NCBI GenBank assembly: GCA_035236585.1
Contig: CP141127.1
Location: 74,939,495 to 75,003,494 of the forward strand
Direction: 5' to 3'
From: Warburgia ugandensis
Taxonomy: Eukaryota; Streptophyta; Magnoliopsida; Canellales; Canellaceae
Length of the DNA: 64,000 nucleotides
The position numbers were made by a program, and so were the translations under genes. The notes beneath the pieces were generated by a model, which saw only the letters and a program-made list of their open reading frames with translations, searched no databases and had not been told where the DNA came from. Positions 1-10,624 of the stretch are shown piece after piece (within the stretch, counting starts at the first letter, position 1; each line of letters opens with the position of its first letter).

Positions 1-1400
1 CATTAAACAATTTTCATACATATGTTTTCCACAGAAGTAGTTTCCTTTGTTCCATAACTTTTTATACAAAAAGTTTCATTATTTTGGCTAAGTTGAGATT
101 ATTTATCAATCAACACATCTTGACCATGGAAAGCTTCTTAAAGACATTTTAACCATGGAAAAACAGGAAAGTGTTGAGTGGACCACATGATGCCTTCCTT
201 TGACTAATCTCAGTCGTCCAAATATTGTGATTAAGACAACTATTTCTAGAAAATCCAAGACGTCTATTACATATTTGATAAGAATGTCTGTCCTTGTTGA
301 TCCAAAATGCTCACTCTTTGAGAACCTAAGATGTACAATACTTGAGGATCTAAGAAGTTCGAAATACATGATATTAAAAGGTTTAGATTATGATGATCTA
401 GGACATTCAATGTTTCATTGATCTTGTCCTTCTTTGATCCGCTATTAATTTTTTGAACTATAGATACTCCCGTGTCACTCTCCTCTGATTGAAAAGAACT
501 AACCCCAAGTTGTCTGATCATTTTCTCCTTGATCACTATGGCTGCTTTGTTATTTGTATTGCTCTAGATGTTCTTAGAGTTGTTCGATTTGGCTCCTTAA
601 GTCATCCATCTCCAAGTTACGAATATCTTATTTGAAAGTATTCACGCACTGTGCTTGAAATGCTATCGCAACCGTGCTTTGATACTTATTTGGTACCTGA
701 TAATATGATAGAATAAAATATAATAGGGTAAATTAAAATATCTCACCACTCTATAGATACAAGAGAACCACCACCATATAGATGCAAGGCTAAAGTATAG
801 AAATAGCTCACAACTCTACAGATATAGAAGAATTGCCATCATATATAGATATAGAAATCGGCATCTTGCCACTCTAGGATCACTTCAAGAGATTCAAAAG
901 ATAAAAGCAAGCTAAGATTTACTCAAACTTCTTCAATAGAAAAAATGTCCAATTTGCTATGCTTTAACTCATGCTACCAAGGGGTATCAATAGATTAGAA
1001 TAGCTCTCCATATAAATAGTGTAAAAGACTAAAAGCAACTTCCTAAAAATACTAATTTTTAAACTAAATGTTAGCTTCTAATTCATAGATTATATGATCT
1101 AGGATTTTCAACATTTGATCGATCTTGTCCTTGTTTGATTCACCATTGTTCTTTTAAATTATAGACAATCCTATATGAGAGACTCTCCATGTGACTATAT
1201 TACAAGGCTTTGGTGCTAGGTGAAAACAATATTTTGAGCTCAAACTCTAGTTAGATCACGCAAACTTTATTAAATAAGGTATCCTCAATTTTGACTAAGA
1301 TCCAATTGGGTAATGCCATGCATTATTTTCTTTTGACTAATATTAATCATATAATTCTAGAAAGTAAAATAGACGAGTAAAACAAAATTAGAAAAATAAA
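1..1400. other. AT-rich intergenic sequence with small internal duplications
   Basis: No gene is recognisable here; open frames are short and lack motifs. Two local duplications are visible: a stretch near 383-480 is repeated in diverged form near 1084-1180, and a phrase of the type CTCACCACTCTATAGATA recurs near 747 and 806 with a weaker version near 866. This looks like an old degenerate repeat, but I cannot assign a family. Confidence 0.4.
383..1180. repeat. Diverged direct duplication (383-480 and 1084-1180)
   Basis: Both copies carry GATCTAGGA, then TTGATCGATCTTGTCCTT-like sequence, then TGATTCACCATT-like and AACTATAGAC-like segments in the same order. The spacing of about 700 bases could mean a tandem duplication or a decayed terminal repeat. 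The similarity was judged by eye only. Confidence 0.4.
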
Positions 1401-3950
1401 AATGAGATCAACGTCGTGAGGAGCTTATCCAATGGACAAGAACTTAACAGCATGCATTATCTAATAGGGTACGTGCACGATGAAATGTTTATACGAGGAA
1501 AAAGGCCACCATTGCTTTTCTACGTCCATTTCCCGCCAATCAAAGCAGGACTTTGTTTTCCAGGGAAAAATAATAGTGGTAACAGAAATATGATTTGGCC
1601 TGCACCGCGGATCTAAAATCTGGTCCCGGTAATAAAAATGGCCTGCAATTTGGATCACCAATCATCTGGGACCCGCATCCCATGTGCTTTTATTATAGCC
1701 GAGTGGCGCTAGCGGTGGAGGTGAAACTCTGAGAAGCGTCCTACATCCCGCTGGTAAGTAGAATCTGCCGTAGAGAGAAGGCAGAAGAGGAAAGTACAGA
1801 TTGTGAAAGGGAAAAAGACTACAGTCAAATCAAATGATCACGGAGAAAGGTGCGAAACACATCAACCATTACATGCACGCCAGCCACCATCCCATTCCTT
1901 GGTTCGAGAGAAAGTAGTTCCTCGGGTTCGGTGTAGTGATTCCTTCTCGTGTCTTCATTCCATGCATGCTCTTGTGATGATCTCTCACCGTCCATTGGAT
2001 ACCAAATTTGTCAGATTAAGTGAATAAACCGTTCGATCATTTTGAAATTGCACCTCCCAGCCACGGTGACGTTTCTCGTGAGTACTAAATTTCATGTCCA
2101 TTAAATATTTTTAGCCTATGTTATCTTGAGTGGATAATATAATCATCGACTTTAGTTAATTTTTTCAAAATTTTAAAATAAATTATTAAGATATATTTGA
2201 TGCATTAATTTCATATGGATAACCTAATTCTTACATACTAAAGATGCCGAATAGCTTAGATCAATTAAGTCGGAGGGGACTGTCTACTCCCCTTGAAAGT
2301 GAACTCTTATAAGGATAGTTAGATCAATAAAGACACAAAGGCACATAAAAAGGCAAGTATCTAGAACATTCTTTTGGAAGGTCTAAGTCATTTATCTGTA
2401 CTAATTATAAGTAACTGAGGAATCAATATATTATATGATTCTAAAAACTAACCAACTTATTTTGAGAGTTTGAAAAAATTAAGAAAAATTAATAATTAAT
2501 TTTCAACAAAGAAAGGTTAAAGAGCACGATTTGGTCTCTACCTTACCTTATTCCATTCCTCACGTGATTAAGGGCTTAGATCAAAAAGAAAAAATCCTCG
2601 CATGAAAAAGAGGAGAGTCGACTTCTACGGACAGCCGCAAGGACATGGAAGCATTCATAAAGCACTTGTCTATGAGGAAACAAAGCAACAGATTCCGCAT
2701 CCACAACCCACACTAAAAAACTCTGGTGAAAAATAGAGTTCTTATAAAATAAGATAGAATAATCAGAAATCTGCATCCATGCAATTATTGATGTACAAAT
2801 TGAGGTACAAGAGCCTTCAACCCGTGGACTCTCAAGTCTGTCTGGTCCCACATCATCAATTATCAATTCCCTCAACTTGATCCACGATCTTAAATGCCAC
2901 AGTATGTGTACCAGCTTCTTGCTATTGACGCCGGTTTGCAGTGATGCCGACTTGTCTGGTTTATAATTTTCGCTTCCGTACCCTGATGCCGCCTACCGTC
3001 CATAATTCTTCTCTATCGAATCACTGATTTTGGATGCAAGTTTCAATGTCAAATGTGCTTTTGTTACATTTCCCGTACGATTTTCGCTTTCTCCCAAGCC
3101 TGCAACTCACCGAGCCATGGTAGCAAAGCTCCCGCGCTTGGACTGGCGGAGAGTTGGCTGTGCCGCGTCTCAAAAAGGAGAGAGTAAAGGTCCAACAACT
3201 ACTAGAATTGAGGTGGCGTCGACGGCACTGTGTTTGAATTTTGGGTCTTGCTGCAATGCATGTTTCCGATTAAAAGGAATTACGTGATTTCTTGACCCCA
3301 CAAGCCTTTACATTCATCGTCACGAAACCAATGATTTATTAAGGAAAATCCATCTTGTGGGGGACCCTATACCACGCAATGTTCCAGCATAATCCAACTA
3401 ATGGCTACCAACAAGCAGCCAAGGAACAAAAAACATCCCCATATTAAATCGGAAAAGGTAAATAAGCTCACTAGTCGAGTCATTCCATTCATATGATCCT
3501 TCATAGTAGCTCATCATGCTGGACCCTACCAAGTGCAAACAAGTAAGAATATTGGTTATTGTACGCCATTGAACCCGCTTCCCGACCCAATCAGTCCACC
3601 TTGAATCAGACCAACAGACAATTTTGCAGTATCACACATGGAAGTGCCCCTAAAAAATTGCCACCCCACCAGCTGGTGAGACTTCACGTGGAACAGTGAA
3701 TAATTTCCCAAACACTAAAAACAACGAACAAAAGGCATTCTCTAAAGGCACGAAGGGAATGCCGAATCCAGCGGCAATCAAAAAATAAATAAATAAAAAG
3801 GTGGTCACGTACTACTTCGTTGCATTCGCCTCGTCGTGTCATGTCACCCTAAGCTTTCCTCCAACTGCAGACGAAACAAACAGCTATTAATCTGGCAGCC
3901 CGACTTTTTTAAACCAACACCCCTAACAAAATCCTCGGCGCGTAAATAGA
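1401..3950. other. Intergenic sequence, no supported gene
   Basis: Several frames of 60-100 codons occur on both strands, but none has a recognisable domain, a membrane pattern or a convincing start. Splice-donor-like sequence occurs near 1752 and G-box-like CACGTG near 2558 and 3684; neither can be tied to a gene. CpG frequency rises from about 3850 onward, towards the gene island. Confidence 0.4.
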
Positions 3951-4043
3951 AAACGACGTCCGACCTTACCCCAGACCGGACAAACGTGTTCCGTTCGAAA
4001 AGTCGACACGCCCCCACCCGACACGTTTGCCCCGCCCCTCTTT

Positions 4044-4457
4044 TTGTCATTTTCTCTTCCTCCTCCCGATACACGGCCGCCACCGAGTTGCCCGAGAAAA
4101 CCGATACCGATACTTCATGCCCTCGGTCCGAATAATGGATCTTCAAACTTGGGATTCTCCTTTATGGGTCTTCTCCTTCTTACCGCCTTCTTTTGCTCCT
4201 TTTTATTTCTTTTTTCTCGTTTCGACCGTCGGGATTTCCGATTTCCTAGACGCGCGCTTACCGGTGATTCACGTCGTACCGGAACAGAAGGGCAGAAAAG
4301 GAACGAGGGTTTTGAACTTGGATTTGAAGCTTCTCTCAATGTCTCTGCCGATCTCTCCGTGGTACGTTCTCTTTCGGGGTATAATCGAAATTTTAACAGC
4401 AGGAGAAGGAGATTTCTGTCTGAAAAAACAAAAGTGTGTGTGGCCTTTTTCTCTTAA
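4044..4457 (+). CDS. Doubtful small membrane-protein ORF or first exon, convergent with the RING-H2 gene
   Basis: An open frame of 137 codons begins at ATG 4044 and ends at TAA 4455-4457, three bases before the stop of the opposing RING-H2 gene. The predicted product has a Pro-rich start, one strongly hydrophobic stretch (about residues 39-57, rich in Leu and Phe), then a basic Arg-rich region. A good splice donor (GTG/GTACGT) lies near 4362, so this could be a first exon rather than a complete gene. I do not recognise the protein. CpG content and codon appearance resemble the neighbouring gene rather than the repeats. It may equally be the 3' untranslated region of the minus-strand gene read backwards. 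Overlapping longer frames in the region (for example 4027-4836) look like shadows. Confidence 0.22.
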   Translation: MSFSLPPPDTRPPPSCPRKPIPILHALGPNNGSSNLGFSFMGLLLLTAFFCSFLFLFSRFDRRDFRFPRRALTGDSRRTGTEGQKRNEGFELGFEASLNVSADLSVVRSLSGYNRNFNSRRRRFLSEKTKVCVAFFS

Positions 4458-4460
4458 TTC

Positions 4461-5744
4461 TTACCTATTCCCGGAGCCGCTACTTTCTGTGCTAGTGAGC
4501 CAACGTGGCGTACGGAACCCCAACCATCTCTTTACTGCCTTTTCTTCCTCTTCGCGGCGGAACCTACTTAACCCCGTGATTTCCGACACGCATCTCGAAT
4601 TAATTGCATTCCTGCCATCTCCACCACTATTATCGTCTGCCACGTTGATAGCAATCTCATCTGCAACTCTCGACGGCTGCTGCTTAGAGGACGACGAAGT
4701 AGACGCCCTGGCGCACGATAGCGAGTACCGCCCACTATCGGTTATGATCATCTCCGATCGTAGGAATAAAACATCGGAAGGCTTTAAATCACTCCATCGC
4801 CTTGGTAGGGCCGCGGCGTCCGACACAATAATCTGATGTTCAAACCTATGGTCAGTTTCCGGCGAGGCGGAAGGTTCCGTTAAGAGAAGCCCGTCTTTCC
4901 GGCTATCGAAACAACCGATATTTGCCTGTTCCGTTCGACGCGCGTGATCGGCTGATCTTCTCGCGTTTGCGCACGATGGGCGTAGTGCTGCGTTTCTGAA
5001 GCTGCTATTTTCTCCGGCGGAACTGTGCCTACCTGATATCCTCCGGTATCCTACTTCACCCAGACTCTGATTTTCGTTCTCTCTTCTGCTGTTTCGCGGC
5101 TTTTCCTCATCTTGTTCTGTGGTCGAGAATCGCTGCGGTTCGAGTTCTTCAATGAGTAAAACGTCTTCCGGTTCGACTCGGTAGCGGCACAATGGGCATG
5201 TAGAGTGAGCATCCAGCCACGTATCAACACACTCTACATGAAACGCATGCTTGCATTTCGGTAGCAGTCGAAGAACTTCCGTTGAATCGAAAACGTTTAA
5301 ACAAACTGCGCATTCCAACCCTTCCTTCTGTCCTCTGAGCGATCCGAACCGGAAAATCGGGAGCGACTCGATGACAGATCTGTCGATGCCGGAGTTTCGT
5401 CTAGCGGAAAGAGGATTGACGCCGGAATTAGGATTCCCGCCGTAACCGGTAGTGCCGCCGGAAGCGTTACGTTTACAGTGTTTGGCGTAGAGGAGAAGGA
5501 GAAAAGTGATGGAAAACATGGTTGTTAAGACGCCGACGATAACGGCAATACTTGGCCGGAAGGGGGCAATGTTTGATCCTTGAGATGGAGGAGGGGAAAG
5601 AGGAAGAAATGAGCCGGGTTGTGGTGGCGGGTTCGGAACAGCGCTTGTGTTTGATGGGTTAGTTGTTTGGTTTTGTGCTGTTAGGCTTTTGGTAATGGAG
5701 ACGAAAACGAAAACACAGATGGTGAAAGATATGGGAAATCCCAT
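4461..5744 (-). CDS. ATL-family RING-H2 finger E3 ubiquitin ligase (ATL42/ATL43-like)
   Basis: Single-exon gene for a predicted 427-residue membrane-anchored ubiquitin ligase. In order: hydrophobic signal-like N terminus (1-23), Pro-rich stretch (37-58), one transmembrane helix (about 66-87), the ATL 'GLD' box here as GID (119-121) followed by RSVIESLPIFRF, and a complete RING-H2 domain. Its metal ligands are C145, C148, C164, H166, H169, C172, C183 and C186, with the family spacing C-x2-C-x15-C-x-H-x2-H-x2-C-x10-C-x2-C, plus the conserved P162 and W176. The Ser/Arg-rich tail contains RRWSDLKPSDVLFLRSEM, a segment typical of the ATL42-like branch. ATL proteins transfer ubiquitin from an E2 to targets at membranes, often in defence or hormone responses; that role is known for the family, and the substrate is unknown. 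The start at 5742-5744 was chosen because it places the signal peptide first and gives the usual family length. An in-frame ATG at 6002 would add 86 low-complexity residues. The gene looks intact. Confidence 0.93.
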   Translation of the reverse strand: MGFPISFTICVFVFVSITKSLTAQNQTTNPSNTSAVPNPPPQPGSFLPLSPPPSQGSNIAPFRPSIAVIVGVLTTMFSITFLLLLYAKHCKRNASGGTTGYGGNPNSGVNPLSARRNSGIDRSVIESLPIFRFGSLRGQKEGLECAVCLNVFDSTEVLRLLPKCKHAFHVECVDTWLDAHSTCPLCRYRVEPEDVLLIEELEPQRFSTTEQDEEKPRNSRRENENQSLGEVGYRRISGRHSSAGENSSFRNAALRPSCANARRSADHARRTEQANIGCFDSRKDGLLLTEPSASPETDHRFEHQIIVSDAAALPRRWSDLKPSDVLFLRSEMIITDSGRYSLSCARASTSSSSKQQPSRVADEIAINVADDNSGGDGRNAINSRCVSEITGLSRFRREEEEKAVKRWLGFRTPRWLTSTESSGSGNR

Positions 5745-6002
5745 GTCTGATTCTGGAATTTGCAATTCCTGAACCAAGAGGAGGAGAAGAGCTGGGTCCA
5801 AAAAGGATGATTGAGGGGCAGGTTTGGTTGCAAGGGAAGGAATTGAGCTTTGTGGTTCTGGGAAAAAGAAAGAAGAGAAAGAAGTGACTTGGAGAGAGAT
5901 TGTTGAAAGGAAAGGCGGATGACGAATTGGGGAGGGAAAAGAGGAAGAAGAGCATGAGAAGGAGAGGTGGTTTTTAACAACTTCCGGTCGCGGTCTCGTC
6001 AT
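5745..6002 (-). promoter_or_regulatory. Probable 5' leader of the RING-H2 gene with upstream ATGs
   Basis: Upstream of the chosen start the frame stays open to an ATG at 6000-6002. Two further ATGs in other frames (5978-5980 and 5953-5955) open upstream frames of about 100 codons that overlap the main start. If transcription starts above 6002, these would reduce translation of the main frame or give an N-terminal extension. The region is Ser/Phe/Pro-rich when translated and pyrimidine-rich on the coding strand, as in many plant leaders. No clear TATA box was found between 6000 and 6600 on this strand. Confidence 0.45.
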
Positions 6003-8600
6003 CTATCATCACCCCCGTCGCTGAAAAGAAGGCTTCTTTTTCTTGCCGTGCGATTCCGGCCGCTTCACTGCGGCTGCGGCTGCCGCTGCCCGGATCGAAC
6101 CGCACAAACCTGCAAACATCTACCTCAAGCCTTCCACTTTTCTCTCGATTCTGGTCCTTTAAGTATGCAACCGATTATTTACAAAATTAGACTTGAAATT
6201 CAAAAAATAATTTTCTAGTCACCAAACTGCCCTCCCTGAATGCTAAAAGTACAATTAAAATCACACGAAGCCCTCCGTCTGGCTACCCGTCGGGCCCCAC
6301 CTTCAAATGAGGACGAATCGTATACGTACGATCCAATTGAAACACTAGTGGGCCCCCGGCCCTGTCCAAGATGGACCTCTAGTCCAATCCATTGAATCAT
6401 CCTAATCTACGTTGCCTTGAGTTATAACATGGATAGTAAATAAGTATTCGTTGGCTAATTATTGTCAACGTCGAATTTGCAACTGATAAAAGCAATAGCT
6501 AGAATGATCCAGGGGATGGGATTTTTGGTACATGGCCCATCCAAGAGATAGCGCCAAATACTATAAACGGTTAAGATCATCCTGGCATCTGGGTCCCACT
6601 TGTGGTTCTACAAAGAGGAGAATTTGATCGAACAAACGGATATAATAAAGAAGGTGGCATGGGTGGGATTGGTTTTGGGTTTGCAGTGCCGGGTGCATTT
6701 CGTGAAGGCACGGTGCTGTTTGCACATCCGGTAGTTTTGTAAAGCTGCACCCCTTCTCTTTTGGTTTGTTTCGGTTTAAAGTTGAAGGGTTCCCTCGTGG
6801 CGTGTTACACCACCTGCACTTCCCGACAACCTCCGTCGGGAGAGGCGAGGAGTATCAGAGGCCTAACCGCAAAGACTTCCAACCAAGGAATTCGTTACAA
6901 AAGTTTGGTCATTTGAGGAGCACGCAAATAAAGCTTTTCCTGTTTACCAAAATGGACGGTTACAAATTCTAAAGCTCAGCCAAAGCCAGACTTCTCAATT
7001 AAATGGTTTAAATTATCAAAAGCTAAGCCCAACAATTCAATCCTTCGTGCATTTCTCAAATTTAAAGAAACTTTGAAACAGACGATATGAATTCATTCCC
7101 TAAAACTCAAATTCCACAAATATAATTTGTCAAATTCTCAAATATTATTAACAAATCTTAAAAATTCATATTAAAAGCTTAAACTCTCATCTAAAAAATA
7201 CATTTTTTCTCAAAATTTTTTTTACAAATGTTTACAAGTTGTTTTTTAAATATTTGCCTTGCCAATTTATTCCTAAACCTAAAATTTGTGACTATGGTGA
7301 AAGTAAAGCGCTGGCATTTAGTGTCCTTGAGCAAATGCCTTCAAGCATAGTGGTGCAAGTACTCAATGCAGTTCATATTCAAGCTTAAAATGGCACACCC
7401 TAAAAATGGTCAAGCATCAAATAATTCTAAACGTCCCGTTTGGTAACATCTATTTTGTGTTATTTCTAGCCTTGTAAGCTGTGCATTTATCTTTACATAA
7501 GAAATAGTGGCTAGAATGTCCCGTTAGAGAAGATCTTTTGGGCATGGCCTCCCAAAATACGAGCTATTTGCATGTATTACTATAGTCTTAAGACATTAAC
7601 TGATATTAACCCCGGAACTATACATGCAAGTTCGTGGTTATTTGAGACTGAAAGTGAACCCGTTTGCGCAAGTTAAAGGAAATTATTTTTCGGTTGATTG
7701 AATTAATATGACAATCATCACCATTAGACTCTGTGACCCATAGAGCTGTAAGTGGGTCAGGTGCAGATGGAACTTAGTCAAAATCTAATTGATCTCTACC
7801 TGACGAGACCCATCACCTTGAGAAGGACTCGAACTTGGTCCACTTCCACCACGGCTTAGCGAATGGCAAGGTATAATGGAAAAACCAGCCCAAACAAAAG
7901 AAAAACACAAGACGTCATACGGGTGGTCCATGTAACGCTCTACCATTTTCTCATATAATTATTTGATCTTTATCAATTGACTTCCAAGAGCCCAGGAAAG
8001 CCCAGAAACTCCTAATTTCTTTTCTCTTCTAGTTCTTCATATTTGGGTGGCAGGAAAAAAATAAAGGGAAAAAATTCAGGAAAGAAGCTAAAAAAGGAGA
8101 AGAAAAAGAACAGTGAAGAGAAGCCCACTTTCAAATCCAACTAAATCACATGACCAAGGTTGTCTTCTTCTCCTGATTTTGGGCTTCATCACATGGTGTG
8201 TGGTGGATCAATGGTCATGGTTATCAAACATTCAGCAAGAGGGGTCAAATTGGTGTCCCAAAAAAGGAAGAAGGGAAAACAGAGAGGTAAACCCATGCGT
8301 CTGTTATAAGTAGCAGCATGGGATATCCACTTGTTTCAATCATTCTAACCGTAAACAACGTCAGTTAAAGGGTTCCAAAACAGTGAAAAGAATCCCAAAC
8401 AAGATTTTACACGCCGCTAGATTAAAGTAAAAACTGGTATCATTAACACAAGCGCTAAGCTACTTACCAGGCTCCTCCAGCTTTTATCCCCCCTTTTTCA
8501 GGCAAACAGATTCAGAAAGCAAAAGATAAACTGCAGACTATCACGGAAAAAAGGACGTGCGTAGGGAAATGAAGCTTTCTGGGGTGGTTTGGAGACAAGT
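6003..8600. other. Upstream and intergenic sequence, no supported gene
   Basis: The first few hundred bases are presumably the promoter of the RING-H2 gene. CpG remains fairly common to about 6900, then the sequence becomes AT-rich. Short frames (6766-6972, 8113-8313) have no motif. A TATA-like TATAAGTA lies near 8305 on the plus strand, upstream of the CT run at 8614. Confidence 0.4.
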
Positions 8601-8608
8601 GATTCGTA

Positions 8609-8613
<5 letters not shown>

Positions 8614-8645
<32 letters not shown>
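8614..8645. repeat. (CT)n microsatellite
   Basis: Uninterrupted CT dinucleotide run of about 16 units. CT runs are common in plant 5' leaders, and the sequence after it is non-repetitive and richer in GC than its surroundings. Confidence 0.9.
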
Positions 8646-8647
<2 letters not shown>

Positions 8648-9135
8648 AGGGCTCCTTTGCGTCCACTCCTAGCAATTAGACTTTCCCTTGGCTTCTATTG
8701 TCTGCTTTTCTATCTCTTTCCCTGTTTTTCGTTTCTTCTTTTTATAGAAAACGAGTCGTAGACCGAGTCAGCTGCGGGGCTTTGGTTTCGCTTGGGTGAG
8801 GAAGGAGAGACAGAAAGTGTCATGTTTAGGGGAAGGGGGACTTGCTATTTTCACGGATTTCTTATTTTACCGTTGCTTTATGGGTGAATTTTCGAATCTG
8901 GCCTGTTTGGTTTGTCATGTTGCAATTTTAGGCTCCTGCATTACTGCTGGGGCTTGTGATGAGCAGATTCTTTGGCAGGTGAAAGCAGAACTTAGAGCCA
9001 CCTGCAGGAAGAGGTGGGCGGGGGGTGTGTTCAGACACTATTCAGAAGAAGCTGTCATAAAAGCAAGATAGGACCCACTTACATGGTAGCAGTATGATCT
9101 CACCATTAATTTTGTGGGCCATTTCTGCAGATGAA
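8646..9135 (+). other. Possible transcribed leader or non-coding exon
   Basis: After the CT run comes a pyrimidine-rich then GC-richer stretch. It holds a 91-codon frame (8796-9071) of no recognised family. A donor-like sequence (GGCAG/GTGAAAG) lies near 8979 and an acceptor-like sequence (TTTCTGCAG) ends near 9130. Together these suggest the 5' end of a transcript on the plus strand, but no downstream coding exon was found before the repeats begin. It could be a non-coding RNA, a truncated gene, or chance. Confidence 0.2.
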
Positions 9136-10100
9136 AAGGTCTTAACACTGGACTTATCCATGATCCAACCCATTGATTTGGTGTTTTTGGGAACTAATCA
9201 TCTATAAGGAAGGCCTTGGATGAAGATTCACAGACGAGCTCAAGTCGAGTGGGCTTCCCGTGATTAAGGCTTTCAGATAATCATTTCCTTTATATAGAGC
9301 TGTACCTCTGCCCGTTCATCCAATACAGCATGATCATTGATTTGAGCTTTTCATCTTGTTGGTCTCTTTTTGGAACTGGATTATAATGGCCAAGCCATAT
9401 GTATGTATTCTGAGTCCCTGAGAGCCTTGGGTGGCTTGTAGTGCATTTGCCTAGTCAACTCGCATTTGTCATGTTTAGGCCCTTGATCAAAGGGTTAGTA
9501 TGGTTCAATAATTAGATCAAATTTCAGGCTGCAAAGGAGGACCACTTGATGCACATTCTAGATTGATAATGGCAGACCCAGTTGTAACTGAGGATTTTGT
9601 TGTCGTTAAAACAAGACTGAGAGTACTCTGCTGCAACAAAAATGCTTCTTCGCAAGGTCTAACTCAAACTGAAAAATGAAAATTTGGTACAACTCATGTT
9701 TTCTCCAAGTTGATCCTCTCTCTCTCTCTCTGAGAAATTATACGATGATCTTCAAACCACATAAGACATAGGGCATAGACGGCTAAAAACACTAGCCCGA
9801 TCGCAGTTATGATCCAAACCATTCATCAAAGAGGTCTATGTTTGATAGGTTTACCCTTTCCTTTTGAGCATTCCTGAGCTGTCAAATGGACGCAAAACAA
9901 TTTTTACTGGATTTACAGCCATTATACTGCCAGACTGTACAGTCTGGGAGAGCGGTCTCTCTCTCCCTGTTCCCCGTGTGGCAAGGGAAAGCATCTATAT
10001 GTCAATTCCCTTTACTGATTAGCAGTCGAGGCAATGCGCATCCCTTTCTAGCTAGATTGGTCCACAACCATTAATGTTCACATCACACCATAACTCTCTA
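9136..10100. other. Intergenic, nothing recognised
   Basis: Unique-looking sequence of moderate GC with a short CT run at about 9717-9732 and a 62-codon frame at 9886 without motifs. Confidence 0.4.
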
Positions 10101-10104
10101 TTAG

Positions 10105-10219
10105 TGGGGTCAAGCAGTCTTATCTTGCATTTTGCAAGAGCTTAATTTTATACATTGAACCCGTGATCTCAAAGTCACACGATGACAACTCTATCGTTGT
10201 GCCAAGACTCCCCTTGTAT
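10105..10219 (-). mobile_element. Partial Au-like tRNA-derived SINE (head part)
   Basis: Read on the minus strand, the segment has the order expected of Au-type SINEs: GGGAGTCTTGGCACAACG with A-box-like TGGCACAACG, then a B-box-like GGTTCAATG after GATCACG, then a run ending in the TTGCAAAATGCAAGATAAGA-like segment that follows the head. The elements are non-autonomous, use RNA polymerase III promoters and are spread by LINE enzymes. Body and tail are missing or unrecognisable. Identification is from memory of the consensus layout, not from alignment. Confidence 0.6.
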
Positions 10220-10624
10220 CAGCTCTTTCACTGTCCGTGTCAGGCAAGGGCCGGTATTTTGTTGCATGGATATAGGTAACCTAGGTGCATGACAAGCAAA
10301 CTTACGTGAGAGAAGTGTTTTGAGGCTTCTTTTTGTTCCTTCCATCTAAAGATTTCTACGTTGACAAAGCCGATGTTTGAACAGTACAAGAAATTCTGCC
10401 ATCCAACAAGCCACTTGGGACTCATTATCTTGCAAAAACAACCTAAAACATCGCTAGTATGTCATCTATGCATCCGATCGGTTCTCAAGAGCTAGATATA
10501 CAATCGAATTACATTAAATTGCATGAGGAAATCACGTGACTGCAATTGAATTGTGTTTCAATGTCATTTAATACTTATGAGCCAGAAAAGCATTTTCTCC
10601 AAAGAAGAAGAAGTACAATTTTTT

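Noticed and set aside
4027..4836. 269-codon plus-strand frame across the RING-H2 gene
   Set aside because: It runs antisense through the Ser-rich tail of a clearly conserved gene and has no motif of its own; a shadow frame.
8760..8810. Possible microRNA168-like sequence (TCGCTTGGGTGAGG)
   Set aside because: Only the first eight or so bases match and no complementary arm was found nearby.
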